Assembly: GCF_014145455.1 (NCBI RefSeq)
Contig: NZ_JACIVB010000047.1
Span: forward strand, 1 to 64,000
From: Limosilactobacillus rudii
Lineage (GTDB): Bacteria; Bacillota; Bacilli; Lactobacillales; Lactobacillaceae
Direction of reading: 5' to 3'
DNA: 64,000 nt
Position 1 is the first letter of the stretch. Each line of letters starts with the position of its first letter. Under the pieces are notes generated by a model. That model saw nothing but the letters and a program-made list of their open reading frames with translations. It did no database searches and was not told where the DNA came from. A program made the translations under genes and the position numbers. Of this stretch, positions 26,504 through 35,734 are shown one piece after another.

Positions 26504-27826
26504 TTTATCATGTTGGCGATGCCACTCTTTGATCTGATCCATTCGGGCTTGAAAACGAGGTTCACGACCCTGTGTACTTGGCTGATAAAATGTTTGACCA
26601 TCTAATTCAGGCGGCATTGTTTTCATCGTTGTCAATTTATCTTTAGTATCGTGAGCGTATTGGTAATTTTTGCCATAGTCTAAATCTTTCATTAATTTTG
26701 TTGGCGCATTACGAATCGTTAGCGGTACGGGCAAATTTCCCGTCTTTTTTATTGCACGGTGGGCATTTTGCCGGGCAACATAGGCCGCATTAGATTTAGG
26801 AGCTAACGACAGGTAAATCACACACTCGGTTAGGTGGACGTCACATTCTGGCATCCCAAGAAACTGACAAGCTTCAAAGGTATTGATTGCTACCTGGAGG
26901 GCATTTGTATCTGCTAATCCAATATCTTCACTAGCAAACCGCACTAACCGGCGGGCAATGTACAAGGGATCCTCACCCCCGTCAATCATCCGCGAACACC
27001 AGTAAATAGCTGCATCAACGTCACTATTCCGCATCGATTTATGAAGGGCCGAAATAATATTATAGTGTTCCTCACCCTTCTTATCGTAACGGAGCGACTT
27101 AGTATTAATTAGCTGCTTAAGGGTATCCATGGTTAACGTGACTTTATGCCCATCTCGTTCACCGTTTAGGACTGCCATTTCAAGGGTATTCAGGGCAATC
27201 CGCGCGTCCCCATTAGCGAACTGGGCAATTAAAGGGATTACTCCCTCTTCACATTTGATCGTCAACTCTGGAAAGCCGTGCGGATGAGTTAATGCTCGTT
27301 CTAATACTTTTTCGATGTCACTAACTGCTAGTGACTTGAGGACAAACACCCGACAACGACTCAACAAAGCAGCGTTAATTTCAAATGAGGGGTTCTCAGT
27401 GGTTGCCCCGATCAGAATAATACTCCCCCGTTCAACAAAGGGGAGGAAGGCATCTTGCTGTGCCTTGTTAAAGCGGTGAATTTCATCAATAAAACAAACG
27501 GTCCGTTCGCCGTATTCACGGTTTTGTTCGGCTTCTTCCATAATTTTACGGATATCTTTAATGCTGCTAGTCACCGCACTAAAGGTAATAAAATGCGATT
27601 TCGTCTGTTTGGCAATAATCTCAGCCAGAGTCGTTTTACCAACCCCGGGCGGTCCCCAAAAGATCAGCGACGATAATTGATCATTAGTGATAATTTCTCG
27701 CAAAATCTTATCCTTGCCGAGGAGGTGCTGCTGACCGACGAATTCATCGATATTAGTTGGACGCACCCGGTTAGCTAGGGGCGTATTTTTCTCGCTATCC
27801 TGGTTAAATAATGATTCTTGGTGCAT
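26501..27826 (-). CDS. rarA: Replication-associated recombination protein A
   Basis: 441-aa AAA+ ATPase (MgsA/RarA) acting at stalled forks and single-strand gaps. Walker A WGPPGVGKTTLAE near 58-70, Walker B VCFIDEIHRFNKAQQD, sensor ATTENPSF, then the MgsA C-terminal tetramerization domain with ALHKSMRNSDVDAAIYW and GMPECDVHL. Family length is normal. The ATG at 27826 has AAGGAGGG upstream. It lies downstream of a terminator, and no promoter of its own was evident. Confidence 0.95.
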   Translation of the reverse strand: MHQESLFNQDSEKNTPLANRVRPTNIDEFVGQQHLLGKDKILREIITNDQLSSLIFWGPPGVGKTTLAEIIAKQTKSHFITFSAVTSSIKDIRKIMEEAEQNREYGERTVCFIDEIHRFNKAQQDAFLPFVERGSIILIGATTENPSFEINAALLSRCRVFVLKSLAVSDIEKVLERALTHPHGFPELTIKCEEGVIPLIAQFANGDARIALNTLEMAVLNGERDGHKVTLTMDTLKQLINTKSLRYDKKGEEHYNIISALHKSMRNSDVDAAIYWCSRMIDGGEDPLYIARRLVRFASEDIGLADTNALQVAINTFEACQFLGMPECDVHLTECVIYLSLAPKSNAAYVARQNAHRAIKKTGNLPVPLTIRNAPTKLMKDLDYGKNYQYAHDTKDKLTTMKTMPPELDGQTFYQPSTQGREPRFQARMDQIKEWHRQHDK

Positions 27827-27848
27827 ACTTCTCCCTCCTTTGAATATG

Positions 27849-27893
27849 AAAAAAGCAGGAGACTAGCCTCTTGTCACTGTCCCTTGCTTTTAT
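27849..27893 (-). terminator. Terminator of the lipoprotein gene
   Basis: Minus strand AAAAGCAAGGGAC, loop, GTCTCCTGC, then TTTTTTC. It lies between the lipoprotein gene and rarA. Confidence 0.7.
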
Positions 27894-27909
27894 ATCGTTA
27901 TCATTAAAA

Positions 27910-28641
27910 TTAAGCAATCTTAGTCACAGCACCTGTTTGACTGTTATATTGGTAAATCCCAATTAAGTTAGCAACGGTGTTATCACTATTATTTTGTCGA
28001 ACTTCAAACTTGTAAACATTGCCAGTCTTACCAGTTGGCATAATCTGGTAACCTTCAGAGCCACTGAAGCCCATCTTGTTTGCGAAAGCATTTACTACAT
28101 TATCACTAGTATCATCTGAGACTGCTTGGTTTGCTGCTGCTTGTTGACCGCTATTACTCTTACTTGTTGTAGTATTGTTGTTACGCGTCTGCGTGCTTGA
28201 TGAGGTAGCAGAAGTATTATTAGTACCCTTAGCAGTGCTTACCTTGTTTTGTAAGTCGGCATAAGCATTCCGCATTGCCGTACTAGTAGACTTTTGGGAC
28301 TTTAAATTATCCTTGGCACTATCGTAGTCCCCGTTTTTATATGCTCTCTCAGCGTCCATGTAGCTTTGTAAGTCATCAGCGAGTGCTTCCGTTTGAGCGG
28401 TATGATCATTTAGACTATTTAATTGTTCATATGCTCCTTGGTAATCGTGATTTTTGATAAGCTTATTAGCTGTACGATAAGCCTTGGAAGCTTTACTTTC
28501 GGAAGAACGAACAGACGATGTGCTGGAAGAACTAGTATCATTGCTGGAAGCTGATTGCTTACCACAACCAGCTAATGCAAAAACAGTGGCTAAAGCAGCC
28601 GTTCCAACCATTGCTTTTTTGAAAAACTTAATTGTTGTCAT
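27910..28641 (-). CDS. Predicted lipoprotein of unknown function
   Basis: 243-aa secreted lipoprotein: basic N-terminus, hydrophobic stretch and lipobox FALAGC (Cys near 26), then a Ser-rich linker. Residues about 52-130 form a helical tandem (YRTANKLIKNHDYQGAYEQL; YKNGDYDSAKDNLKSQ) with a TPR-like look. After a Thr/Ser/Asn linker, a C-terminal domain (about 165-243) ends VANLIGIYQYNSQTGAVTKI, similar in feel to small DUF4767/YusW-like lipoprotein domains. I cannot assign a function. It is a single-gene unit with its own promoter and terminator. Confidence 0.8.
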   Translation of the reverse strand: MTTIKFFKKAMVGTAALATVFALAGCGKQSASSNDTSSSSTSSVRSSESKASKAYRTANKLIKNHDYQGAYEQLNSLNDHTAQTEALADDLQSYMDAERAYKNGDYDSAKDNLKSQKSTSTAMRNAYADLQNKVSTAKGTNNTSATSSSTQTRNNNTTTSKSNSGQQAAANQAVSDDTSDNVVNAFANKMGFSGSEGYQIMPTGKTGNVYKFEVRQNNSDNTVANLIGIYQYNSQTGAVTKIA

Positions 28642-28666
28642 TTTTCTCCTCCTTATTTCTCATCGT

Positions 28667-28675
28667 ATTATACCA
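28667..28675 (-). promoter_or_regulatory. Extended -10 promoter for the lipoprotein gene
   Basis: Minus strand reads TGGTATAAT, a TGn plus consensus -10, about 26 nt before the ATG. The -35 is poor. Confidence 0.55.
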
Positions 28676-28749
28676 TGAATTAGTAATCGCTGTTTAGCTT
28701 TCACTAATCTTTAATTTCTTTTAATTAGCCAACATTATCCTTATAAAAT

Positions 28750-28791
28750 AGCAAAAGCCTCAGCAACAGCCAATTGCTGCCAAGACTTTTG
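28750..28791 (-). terminator. Terminator of purR-glmU-prs
   Basis: Minus strand CAAAAGTCTTGGCAGCAA pairs with TTGCTGAGGCTTTTG, followed by CTATTTT. It lies just after the prs stop. Confidence 0.7.
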
Positions 28792-28795
28792 AATA

Positions 28796-29785
28796 TTAAT
28801 TATTTTCCAGTTGTACACTTTGGAATACTTGTTTAAATAATGGGCTGACAGGACGGTTTTCATTAATTCGCTTAATTGCCGCGCCAATTAATGGTGCTAC
28901 CGACACCTGTTTGATCTTATCAATTTGCTTTTCTTTTGGTAACTGAATTGAATCAGTAACTACCACTTCTTTAAGTGGAGATTCGCTTAACCGTTCAATT
29001 GCGGGGCCGGATAAGACGGCGTGTGTACATGAAGCATAGACTTCTTTAGCCCCAGCTTCCATTAGCGCTTTGGATCCTAAGCTAATCGTCCCCGCAGTAT
29101 CAATCATATCATCGATCATGATACATTTTTTACCCTTAACGTCACCAATGATATTCATAATCTGAGCAACATTAGCACGTGGTCGGCGCTTATCAATAAT
29201 TGCAATTGGCGACTTCAAAAATTCAGCAAGTGCCCGTGCACGTGTTACCCCACCATGGTCAGGGGAAATAACAACTGCATTATCGGCAACTCCCTGATTG
29301 ATAAAGTATTCCGCTAATAGGGGTGCCCCCATTAAGTGGTCAACAGGAATGTCAAAGAACCCTTGAATTTGTGCTGCATGAAGATCAAGAGCAATAATCC
29401 GATCAACTCCTGAATTTTGCAACATGTTTGCAACTAACTTGGCAGTGATTGGTTCACGGCTCCGTGCTTTCCGATCTTGACGAGCATAACCATAATAAGG
29501 CATTACTACGTTGATCGTCTTGGCACTAGCACGGCGAAGCGCATCAACCATGATTAATAATTCCATTAAATTATCATTAACAGGTGCAGAAGTCGACTGA
29601 ATAACATAAACATTATCGCCACGTACACTTTCTTCAATGTTAATTTGAATCTCACCATCACTAAAACGATTAACCGATAGTTTACCCAAATCCACGCCAA
29701 CGTGTTTAGCAATCTTTTCAGCTAATGGTCGGTTTGAATTTAACGCAAAAATCTTTAAATTTTGATCAAAATATTGCTGTGTCAT
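28796..29785 (-). CDS. prs: Ribose-phosphate pyrophosphokinase
   Basis: Makes PRPP from ribose 5-phosphate and ATP for nucleotide, His and Trp synthesis. 329 aa from the ATG at 29785, which has GGAGG 6 nt upstream; an earlier in-frame start lacks a ribosome site. Motifs: [19 protein letters not shown] (ATP/catalytic flexible region), [14 protein letters not shown], and the PRPP loop [13 protein letters not shown]. Full class I length. It is the last gene of purR-glmU-prs, where its product is also the effector sensed by PurR. Confidence 0.96.
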   Translation of the reverse strand: MTQQYFDQNLKIFALNSNRPLAEKIAKHVGVDLGKLSVNRFSDGEIQINIEESVRGDNVYVIQSTSAPVNDNLMELLIMVDALRRASAKTINVVMPYYGYARQDRKARSREPITAKLVANMLQNSGVDRIIALDLHAAQIQGFFDIPVDHLMGAPLLAEYFINQGVADNAVVISPDHGGVTRARALAEFLKSPIAIIDKRRPRANVAQIMNIIGDVKGKKCIMIDDMIDTAGTISLGSKALMEAGAKEVYASCTHAVLSGPAIERLSESPLKEVVVTDSIQLPKEKQIDKIKQVSVAPLIGAAIKRINENRPVSPLFKQVFQSVQLENN

Positions 29786-29861
29786 TAGGTCCTCCGCTGG
29801 ATTAATAAAAGTTATACAACCTACCAATTACATAATATAAATTAGCGCACCAAAAAGCAAG

Positions 29862-31229
29862 TTACCAAGGTAGCTTCTTAGCATAATTTTCTTTATTAAC
29901 CTGGCGTGCGCGGGCAATTGCCATGTCATATTGCTCAGTATTATCAGTAATAGTAGAACCAGCAGCAATGAATGAATCTTTTGCAATATTAACCGGGGCA
30001 ACTAAATTACTGTTGCTGCCAATAAACGCGTGGTCACCGACGTTAGTATGATGTTTATTTGTCCCATCGTAGTTAACAAATACAACACCACAACCAACGT
30101 TAATGTTTTTACCTAGTGTTGCATTACCGATATAAGTCAAATGACCAACTTTTGTTCCTTCACCAATGTAGGCCTTTTTAACTTCACAGAAATTACCAAT
30201 ATGAACGTTCTCACCAATCTCAGCTTCAGGCCGCAAGTGACTGTTAGGACCGATATCACTGCCATTATGCATTTCAGCTTCTTGCAAGGTTGAAGAAATA
30301 ATCTTCACCCCATCATGAATCCGCGAATCAGTAATCCGCGAACCTGCGCCGATGTAGCAGTCATCACCAATGACGGTGTTTCCCTTAATAACTACGCCAC
30401 CTTCAATTACTGTATCACGACCAATTTTAACATCAGCATCAATATAAGTTGATTCTGGATCAATCATTGAGACACCTTCCCGCATCCAATGAGTATTGAT
30501 ACGCTTACGCATTACTTTATTAGCTCGTGCAAGCGCAATGCGGTCATTTACCCCCATTGATTCATCGAAATCAGCCATCTTATATGCAGTTACAATCTCA
30601 TTCTCTCGCTTAAGAATACCAATCACATCTGTCAAATAGTACTCACCCTGTGCATTGTCATTAGTAATCTTATCCAAAGCTTTAAAGAGTTTCTTATTAT
30701 CAAAACAATAAACACCGGTATTTATTTCCTTGATTGCTTGTTCTTCAGATGAAGCATCCTTTTGTTCAACAATTCGTTCAACAATTCCAACATCATTGCG
30801 GACAATCCGCCCATAGCCTGTTGGGTCGGGAGCAATTGAGGTTAAAATTGTTGCTGCTGCATGACGCTGTTCGTGGTATTCAAATAGTTTTTCAAAAGTA
30901 TCCGCAGTAAATAACGGTGTGTCACCACTAACAATAATCGTTTCGCCATCTTCATCTGCAAGCAAATCCTTTGTTTGCATAACAGCATGACCTGTCCCTA
31001 ATTGCTGTTTCTGCAGGGCGTAGTGTGTACGATTTCCTAATTGTTGTTTTACTGTTTCGGCACCAAAGCCAACAATCGTAATAATATTTTCAATTTTGGC
31101 TTTTTCAAGTTGGGTAAGTACATGATCGACCATCGTTTTACCACATACCTGGTGTAAAACCTTATAAAGCTTTGAGCGCATCCGTGTTCCCTTACCAGCA
31201 GCTAAAATAATTGCATTGCGTTTTGTCAT
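29862..31229 (-). CDS. glmU: Bifunctional GlmU (uridyltransferase / acetyltransferase)
   Basis: Acetylates glucosamine 1-phosphate and then makes UDP-GlcNAc, feeding peptidoglycan (including MurA in this window) and wall polymers. 455 aa. The N-terminal pyrophosphorylase has [20 protein letters not shown]; the C-terminal half is a left-handed beta-helix of hexapeptide repeats ([22 protein letters not shown] with the catalytic His). It starts 3 nt after the purR stop. Confidence 0.97.
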   Translation of the reverse strand: MTKRNAIILAAGKGTRMRSKLYKVLHQVCGKTMVDHVLTQLEKAKIENIITIVGFGAETVKQQLGNRTHYALQKQQLGTGHAVMQTKDLLADEDGETIIVSGDTPLFTADTFEKLFEYHEQRHAAATILTSIAPDPTGYGRIVRNDVGIVERIVEQKDASSEEQAIKEINTGVYCFDNKKLFKALDKITNDNAQGEYYLTDVIGILKRENEIVTAYKMADFDESMGVNDRIALARANKVMRKRINTHWMREGVSMIDPESTYIDADVKIGRDTVIEGGVVIKGNTVIGDDCYIGAGSRITDSRIHDGVKIISSTLQEAEMHNGSDIGPNSHLRPEAEIGENVHIGNFCEVKKAYIGEGTKVGHLTYIGNATLGKNINVGCGVVFVNYDGTNKHHTNVGDHAFIGSNSNLVAPVNIAKDSFIAAGSTITDNTEQYDMAIARARQVNKENYAKKLPW

Positions 31230-31232
31230 TTT

Positions 31233-32078
31233 TTAATTCCCCATTTTCTTACTAAATACATTTTCCATGAAATTACCAGCCTGAGCATGAATCTTTTTCT
31301 CCGGCCCATCCATCGTCTCAACTTTAATCAGCGAAGTACAATTATCCACTAATCGTTGACTATTTACCGGATGTCCTTCCGCAAAAACAGTAATTCCAAC
31401 GAGGTTAGCATCGAATTCTTTAATCAAGGACTTCATTCCGGTGATTGTGCCGCCCCCTTTCATGAAATCATCAACAACTAATACATTTGCTCCTGATGAT
31501 AGGGTGCGTCGTGATAATTCCATCTTCTTGATTCGTTGCACTGAACCAGACACATAATTTACACTCACTGTCGGTCCTTCCGTGATATGAGAACTATTGC
31601 GAACAATCACAAATGGTTTATTCATATACATTGCAACGCTTTGGGCAATTGGAATTCCCTTCGTCTCAACGGTCATAATAACGTCAACATCCGTTTCAAC
31701 ATATTGTGTTGCAATCAGCTTACCAATTTGTCGCAAAGTCTCTGGTTGCCCAATCAGGTCCGATAAATATACATACCCCCCTGGAAGAAGGCGCGAATCG
31801 TCATTAACTTTCTCAACTAAAGTATTAATGGCCGCTTGGGCGTTTTCTTCAGAAAAAAATGGTGTTAAAACTGCTCCACCACTTGCACCCGGAATGGTCT
31901 CTAGCCGGCCTTGACCCCACGTTTGAAAAGCATGCTTAACAATTCCAAGGTCTTCACTAATTGATGACTTAGCTGAATCATAGCGCTCACCAAAGAACTT
32001 TAACGACACCAAAGATCGTGGATGCTCAAGCAGGTAACGTGTCATATCAACCAACCGATTGCTTCGTCTAATTTTCAT
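31233..32078 (-). CDS. purR: Purine operon repressor PurR
   Basis: 281-aa Gram-positive PurR. The N-terminal winged helix (RRSNRLVDMTRYLLEHP) binds tandem PurBoxes. The C-terminal phosphoribosyltransferase-like domain carries the PRPP motif VLVVDDFMKGGGTITGM and the flexible loop with EGPTVSVNYVSGS. PRPP relieves repression; prs two genes downstream makes PRPP. A PurBox-like sequence lies inside its own promoter, suggesting autoregulation. Confidence 0.96.
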   Translation of the reverse strand: MKIRRSNRLVDMTRYLLEHPRSLVSLKFFGERYDSAKSSISEDLGIVKHAFQTWGQGRLETIPGASGGAVLTPFFSEENAQAAINTLVEKVNDDSRLLPGGYVYLSDLIGQPETLRQIGKLIATQYVETDVDVIMTVETKGIPIAQSVAMYMNKPFVIVRNSSHITEGPTVSVNYVSGSVQRIKKMELSRRTLSSGANVLVVDDFMKGGGTITGMKSLIKEFDANLVGITVFAEGHPVNSQRLVDNCTSLIKVETMDGPEKKIHAQAGNFMENVFSKKMGN

Positions 32079-32118
32079 AATTCTCCTCTACCTCTCAAAA
32101 AAGGATTAATTAACATTG

Positions 32119-32144
32119 ATTTTACCATAAAATGTTCGTCTTTT
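32119..32144 (-). promoter_or_regulatory. purR promoter with PurBox-like site
   Basis: Minus strand TGGTAAAAT is an extended -10 (TAAAAT at 32124-32119). Just upstream AAAGACGAACATT matches the PurBox consensus AWWWCCGAACWWT at 11 of 13 positions and lies between -35 and -10. Only one box was found, whereas PurR usually needs two. Confidence 0.4.
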
Positions 32145-32146
32145 AG

Positions 32147-32190
32147 GATAAAAATAAAAAGGAAGTGCAATTTTATTTCACACTTCCTTT
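32147..32190 (-). terminator. Terminator of znuACB
   Basis: Minus strand AAAGGAAGTG, loop, CACTTCCTTT, then TTATTTTT. It lies right after the permease stop. Confidence 0.88.
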
Positions 32191-32196
32191 GATAAA

Positions 32197-32994
32197 TTAA
32201 TCTGCTTCCATAAATCGACCGTATAGTAAAGCGGAAACATAAATTGCAGCTTCAATTACTGCAATAAAGAAACTTACTGGCCAATCAGTAAGGTATCCAA
32301 GTAGTAATCCTAACCACGTACCTAATAGCGAGAACAAAATTGCGAGAATTATCATGCGAGCAACACCATGAGTAAAATACTTCGCACTCGCTGCTGGTAA
32401 AGTCAGTAAAATAAAGATTAACAATGAACCAACAATCTGAGCAGCCACACTAACACTTAGGGCCAACAACAGTAAAAAGATTACAGAAATTACCGTTTCA
32501 TTAATCCCACTAACCCGCGCTCCAATGGTATCAAATGAATCAAATTTTAAACGCCGATATAACAGCAAAAGGATTACAAGAACTAGAATTGAAAGATAAA
32601 TCAATTGCCATACTTCATTCATACTGATTCCTACTACGCTACCAAAAAGAATACTAGTCGCAGAACTCGCAGATTGACTGCTTAACGATAAGAATAGGAT
32701 TCCCATTCCGATAAATAATGCAGAAACTGCACTGATAACAGCTTCGCGTCGTGATTCTTTAATACTCATTTGACCAACAATCACTGAGCTAAGCATAGTA
32801 AACAAGATCATCCCATTTAATGCTGGCCAACCTGCAAAGACAGCAAAAGCTCCACCTGCAAAGCCAATTTCTGATAATGTATGAGTTAAGAATGATAAAT
32901 TTCTTGCAACAACAAAAACGCCAATCATCCCGCTAATAATTGCAATAAAGGTACTAGCAATAAACGCATGGCGCATAAAGCTTAATGTAAGCAT
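32197..32994 (-). CDS. znuB: Zinc ABC transporter permease
   Basis: 265-aa ABC-3 family permease with about seven to eight membrane helices; typical segments are FLTHTLSEIGFAGGAFAVFAG and SVAAQIVGSLLIFILLTLPAA. Partner of the adjacent ATPase (start abuts its stop) and binding protein. ABC-3 systems import zinc or manganese; the Zur box ahead of the operon favours zinc. Confidence 0.9.
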   Translation of the reverse strand: MLTLSFMRHAFIASTFIAIISGMIGVFVVARNLSFLTHTLSEIGFAGGAFAVFAGWPALNGMILFTMLSSVIVGQMSIKESRREAVISAVSALFIGMGILFLSLSSQSASSATSILFGSVVGISMNEVWQLIYLSILVLVILLLLYRRLKFDSFDTIGARVSGINETVISVIFLLLLALSVSVAAQIVGSLLIFILLTLPAASAKYFTHGVARMIILAILFSLLGTWLGLLLGYLTDWPVSFFIAVIEAAIYVSALLYGRFMEAD

Positions 32995-33666
32995 CTACTT
33001 TGTACCTCCTTTGGCGGGAACAGGCAATTCATTAATTGGTCCTGTCTCATAAGATTTCCCTGTCATGTATAAGAAACGAGTTCCATATTGTTGTGCTAGG
33101 TCCCAATCATGAGTAATAAACATCACGCTTAAACCATTTTGTTGAAAACGAGTAACTAAATCCAATAGTTCATATTTCATTTCATTGTCTAAACTGGCAG
33201 TTGATTCATCAAGAATAAGGAGGTTTGGATCAGGCAATAATGCTTGTGCAAGATATGCCCGCTGCTTTTCGCCCCCTGATGCTAATCCCAATGGTCGTTC
33301 CGCAATATTAACAAGGTTATTTTCGCGAATCATTCGGTTGACGCGATCCCGTTCTTTTTTAGTTAGCCACGGAATAATTCTTGGCTTTGTATTTAATGCT
33401 ACAAAGTCTTTTATCGATAACGGATATTCTTCGTCAATATTGCGAAACTGTGGTACATACCCAATTTTGGTATTTTGCGGAATATCGATTGTGCCCTTTT
33501 TTGGCTTTAAGAAGCCTAACATCGAGCGAACCAACGTTGTCTTCCCAACACCGTTTTCACCAACAACTACTAAGAAATCACCTTCATTAATCGTAAAACT
33601 CAGATGATCAATTACCGTATGACTTCCATAAGCAACTGTTAAATCATCGACTGATACAACTGTCAT
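32995..33666 (-). CDS. znuC: Zinc ABC transporter ATP-binding protein
   Basis: 223-aa ABC ATPase energizing metal uptake. Walker A VGENGVGKTTLVR near 35-47, Q-loop VPQFRN, signature LASGGEKQRAYLAQAL, Walker B LLILDESTASLD, H-loop FITHDWD. It lies between the binding protein gene (7-nt gap) and the permease gene (no gap). Confidence 0.93.
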   Translation of the reverse strand: MTVVSVDDLTVAYGSHTVIDHLSFTINEGDFLVVVGENGVGKTTLVRSMLGFLKPKKGTIDIPQNTKIGYVPQFRNIDEEYPLSIKDFVALNTKPRIIPWLTKKERDRVNRMIRENNLVNIAERPLGLASGGEKQRAYLAQALLPDPNLLILDESTASLDNEMKYELLDLVTRFQQNGLSVMFITHDWDLAQQYGTRFLYMTGKSYETGPINELPVPAKGGTK

Positions 33667-33673
33667 TCTCTCT

Positions 33674-34585
33674 TTAATTCTCCTTTTGTTGAATTTCTGA
33701 CAAGGCCCGATACTGCTTTAACATCCATTCCGTATAATTATCACCATTTGGTTTTGTCTCTGTAACTTTCAATACCGGAACATTATTTTCACGCGCCAAT
33801 TTAACCAAATTATCAATTACTTTATCACTGGTTTGAGAGTTATCAACAAAGAAAGCAATCTGATGATTAGTAATTGCCTGTTGAATTTCTTCAATGTCCT
33901 TCGGTGATGGATCATTACCATCCTCAACCGCTTTTTCAAAATGCTCATCCATAACTTGATAACCTGCTGCTTCTAATGCATAATCAAAAACCGGTTCGCT
34001 AACTGCTACTTGATTATTATTGGGATTAACATTCTTCTTTACCTTCGCAATTTCATTATCAAGCGGTTTTAAAGATTTTAGATATTTTCGAGCATTTGCT
34101 TTGTATTCTCCCGCATGTTGAGGATCAAGCTTACTATATTGATTTGCTAAATCATTAGCTAATTTTTTTACAGTAGATGGATTATACCAAATATGCTCAT
34201 TGTCTCCATCCTTTTTACCAATTAATGACGCAACGTCAATTACCTTAATTTTATTGCGATTATCACTAGATTTGACTAGTTTATTCATCCAACTATCATA
34301 GCCCAATCCATTTTCAATCACAATATTAGCATTTGCTACTTGTTGGGCCTGTTTCGTACTCGGTTGATAGTCATGGGGATCAACCGAAGCATTGTCAATA
34401 AATGAAATCACTTCTCCATGGTTACCCGCAACCTTTTGCGCTACTTCTCCGTAAAAATTTAACCCTGTTACAACTCTAATCGGCTTTTCGTCCTTTCCTA
34501 ATGACTTCCATGGTACAAATGACAGCCCTAGGATTATCAATAGTAGAACAATAATACTACTTACACTAATAACATATTTTTTCAT
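33674..34585 (-). CDS. znuA: Zinc ABC transporter substrate-binding protein (non-lipobox)
   Basis: 303-aa cluster A-I metal-binding protein. Likely ligands: His in VDPHDYQPS, His in DNEHIWYNP, Glu in VSEPVFDY and Asp in FVDNSQTSD. A His-His-Glu-Asp set is more like manganese binders (PsaA/MntC) than three-His ZnuA, so the metal should be tested. The N-terminus has a hydrophobic helix (about 5-25) but no lipobox Cys, so it is probably held by an uncleaved anchor rather than a lipid. The operon promoter overlaps a Zur-box-like palindrome. Confidence 0.85.
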   Translation of the reverse strand: MKKYVISVSSIIVLLLIILGLSFVPWKSLGKDEKPIRVVTGLNFYGEVAQKVAGNHGEVISFIDNASVDPHDYQPSTKQAQQVANANIVIENGLGYDSWMNKLVKSSDNRNKIKVIDVASLIGKKDGDNEHIWYNPSTVKKLANDLANQYSKLDPQHAGEYKANARKYLKSLKPLDNEIAKVKKNVNPNNNQVAVSEPVFDYALEAAGYQVMDEHFEKAVEDGNDPSPKDIEEIQQAITNHQIAFFVDNSQTSDKVIDNLVKLARENNVPVLKVTETKPNGDNYTEWMLKQYRALSEIQQKEN

Positions 34586-34601
34586 TTCTCTTCCTCTACT
34601 T

Positions 34602-34622
34602 TAATCGGAATGATTACTATTT
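34602..34622 (-). promoter_or_regulatory. Zur box ahead of znuA
   Basis: Minus strand AAATAGTAATCATTCCGATTA matches the Gram-positive Zur consensus AAATCGTAATNATTACGATTT at 18 of 21 positions (N counted as a match). It lies 13 nt downstream of the -10, where bound Zur would block transcription. Confidence 0.65.
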
Positions 34623-34634
34623 AGAACAACTAAC

Positions 34635-34663
34635 ATCATATACAAAATATTCATAAAATGCAA
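34635..34663 (-). promoter_or_regulatory. znuACB promoter
   Basis: Minus strand TTGCAT (34663-34658), 17-nt spacer, TATGAT (34640-34635), about 50 nt before the znuA ATG. Confidence 0.6.
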
Positions 34664-34665
34664 TA

Positions 34666-34693
34666 AGAAAAAAGGCTAGGAATTAACCTAACC
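34666..34693 (-). terminator. Terminator of ispE
   Basis: Minus strand GGTTAGG, 6-nt loop, CCTAGCC, then TTTTTTC. It lies just after the ispE stop. Confidence 0.8.
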
Positions 34694-34709
34694 TCTAACT
34701 ATCCGTTAT

Positions 34710-35561
34710 TTAAAGCAAAGTTACCACGTGAACGTCTCGACAAAAGCCACGAATACTATTTTGGATTCGCTTAGCACGCGACTCTGTATGACATATTGCA
34801 AATACGGTTGGTCCTGTACCGCTCATTTGTGCCACGTCGGCGCCTAAATCTTTCATTTTATTTTTTAACCGACCAATCTCTGGGTAACGTTCCATTGTCA
34901 ATGGTTCAAGAACATTTCCCATATACTTTACAGCTTCAAACCAATTTTGCTCTTCTAAATTTTTAATAAGTGCCGCATTATCCAAATGCTTAATCTTTTC
35001 GTAATTAATCTGCCGCAAAATCTGGGGAGTTGATACGCTAATTTGTTGCTTAGCAATTACCGCCCAGTAATGAGGCTGTGGCGGCAGCAAGTCAATCTTT
35101 TCACCATGTCCCGTCACATGGGCTAACTTATTATACACACAGTAAGGGACGTCTGAATCAATCGTCAAGGCAATCTGAGCTAATTCAGCTAAGCTTAATC
35201 CTAGCTGCCAGATACTATTTAATGCCCGCAAAACAGCTGCTGCATCCGATGAACCACCACCTAGCCCTGCGGCAACCGGTATTTGCTTTTTTATTTTAAT
35301 CGTTACACCCTCTTTGCGATGAAAACGACTTCGTAAAATATGAGCTGCTTGATATGCTAAATTACGTTGATCATTAGGAAGAAAGCCACTATTAGTATAA
35401 ACTTTTATCGTTGCAGGTCGCCGATGCGTCTCAACAGTTACATAATCTGCTAGGTCTGCCGAAACCATTACCATATCCCATCGGGGAAAACCGTCAAAAT
35501 ACCGCATAGGAGTATCTAAGCTTAAATTTAACTTTGCAGGTGCTTTTTCTGTAACTATCAT
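34710..35561 (-). CDS. ispE: 4-diphosphocytidyl-2-C-methyl-D-erythritol kinase
   Basis: 283-aa GHMP kinase. Signature: N-terminal KAPAKLNLSLDTP, ATP loop PVAAGLGGGSSDAAAVL and C-terminal MSGTGPTVFAI. IspE belongs to the MEP isoprenoid route. This window also encodes HMG-CoA reductase of the mevalonate route, so IspE may be an orphan retained in the veg-ispE-purR neighbourhood, or the strain may have both routes. The ATG at 35561 has AAGGAGGG upstream. Confidence 0.92.
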   Translation of the reverse strand: MIVTEKAPAKLNLSLDTPMRYFDGFPRWDMVMVSADLADYVTVETHRRPATIKVYTNSGFLPNDQRNLAYQAAHILRSRFHRKEGVTIKIKKQIPVAAGLGGGSSDAAAVLRALNSIWQLGLSLAELAQIALTIDSDVPYCVYNKLAHVTGHGEKIDLLPPQPHYWAVIAKQQISVSTPQILRQINYEKIKHLDNAALIKNLEEQNWFEAVKYMGNVLEPLTMERYPEIGRLKNKMKDLGADVAQMSGTGPTVFAICHTESRAKRIQNSIRGFCRDVHVVTLL

Positions 35562-35596
35562 TCGACAACCCTCCTTAATTAATGCTAGTTAATTAA

Positions 35597-35626
35597 ATTA
35601 TACTAACGCTACTGTAATCCTTGCAA
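35597..35626 (-). promoter_or_regulatory. ispE promoter
   Basis: Minus strand TTGCAA (35626-35621), 18-nt spacer, TATAAT (35602-35597). Confidence 0.6.
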
Positions 35627-35664
35627 CTACTGTTTTTTCTCTGTAATTTAGTATTGATATTAAT

Positions 35665-35704
35665 ACAGCCCTTAGTATTCGCTATATTGAACACTAAGGG
35701 CTGT
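35665..35704 (-). terminator. Terminator of veg
   Basis: ACAGCCCTTAGT pairs perfectly with ACTAAGGGCTGT around a 16-nt loop. The tail is A/T-rich rather than a pure T tract (ATTAATAT on the minus strand). Confidence 0.75.
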
Positions 35705-35734
35705 TTGTCTTTGCAAGATAAATTTTTAATGACG

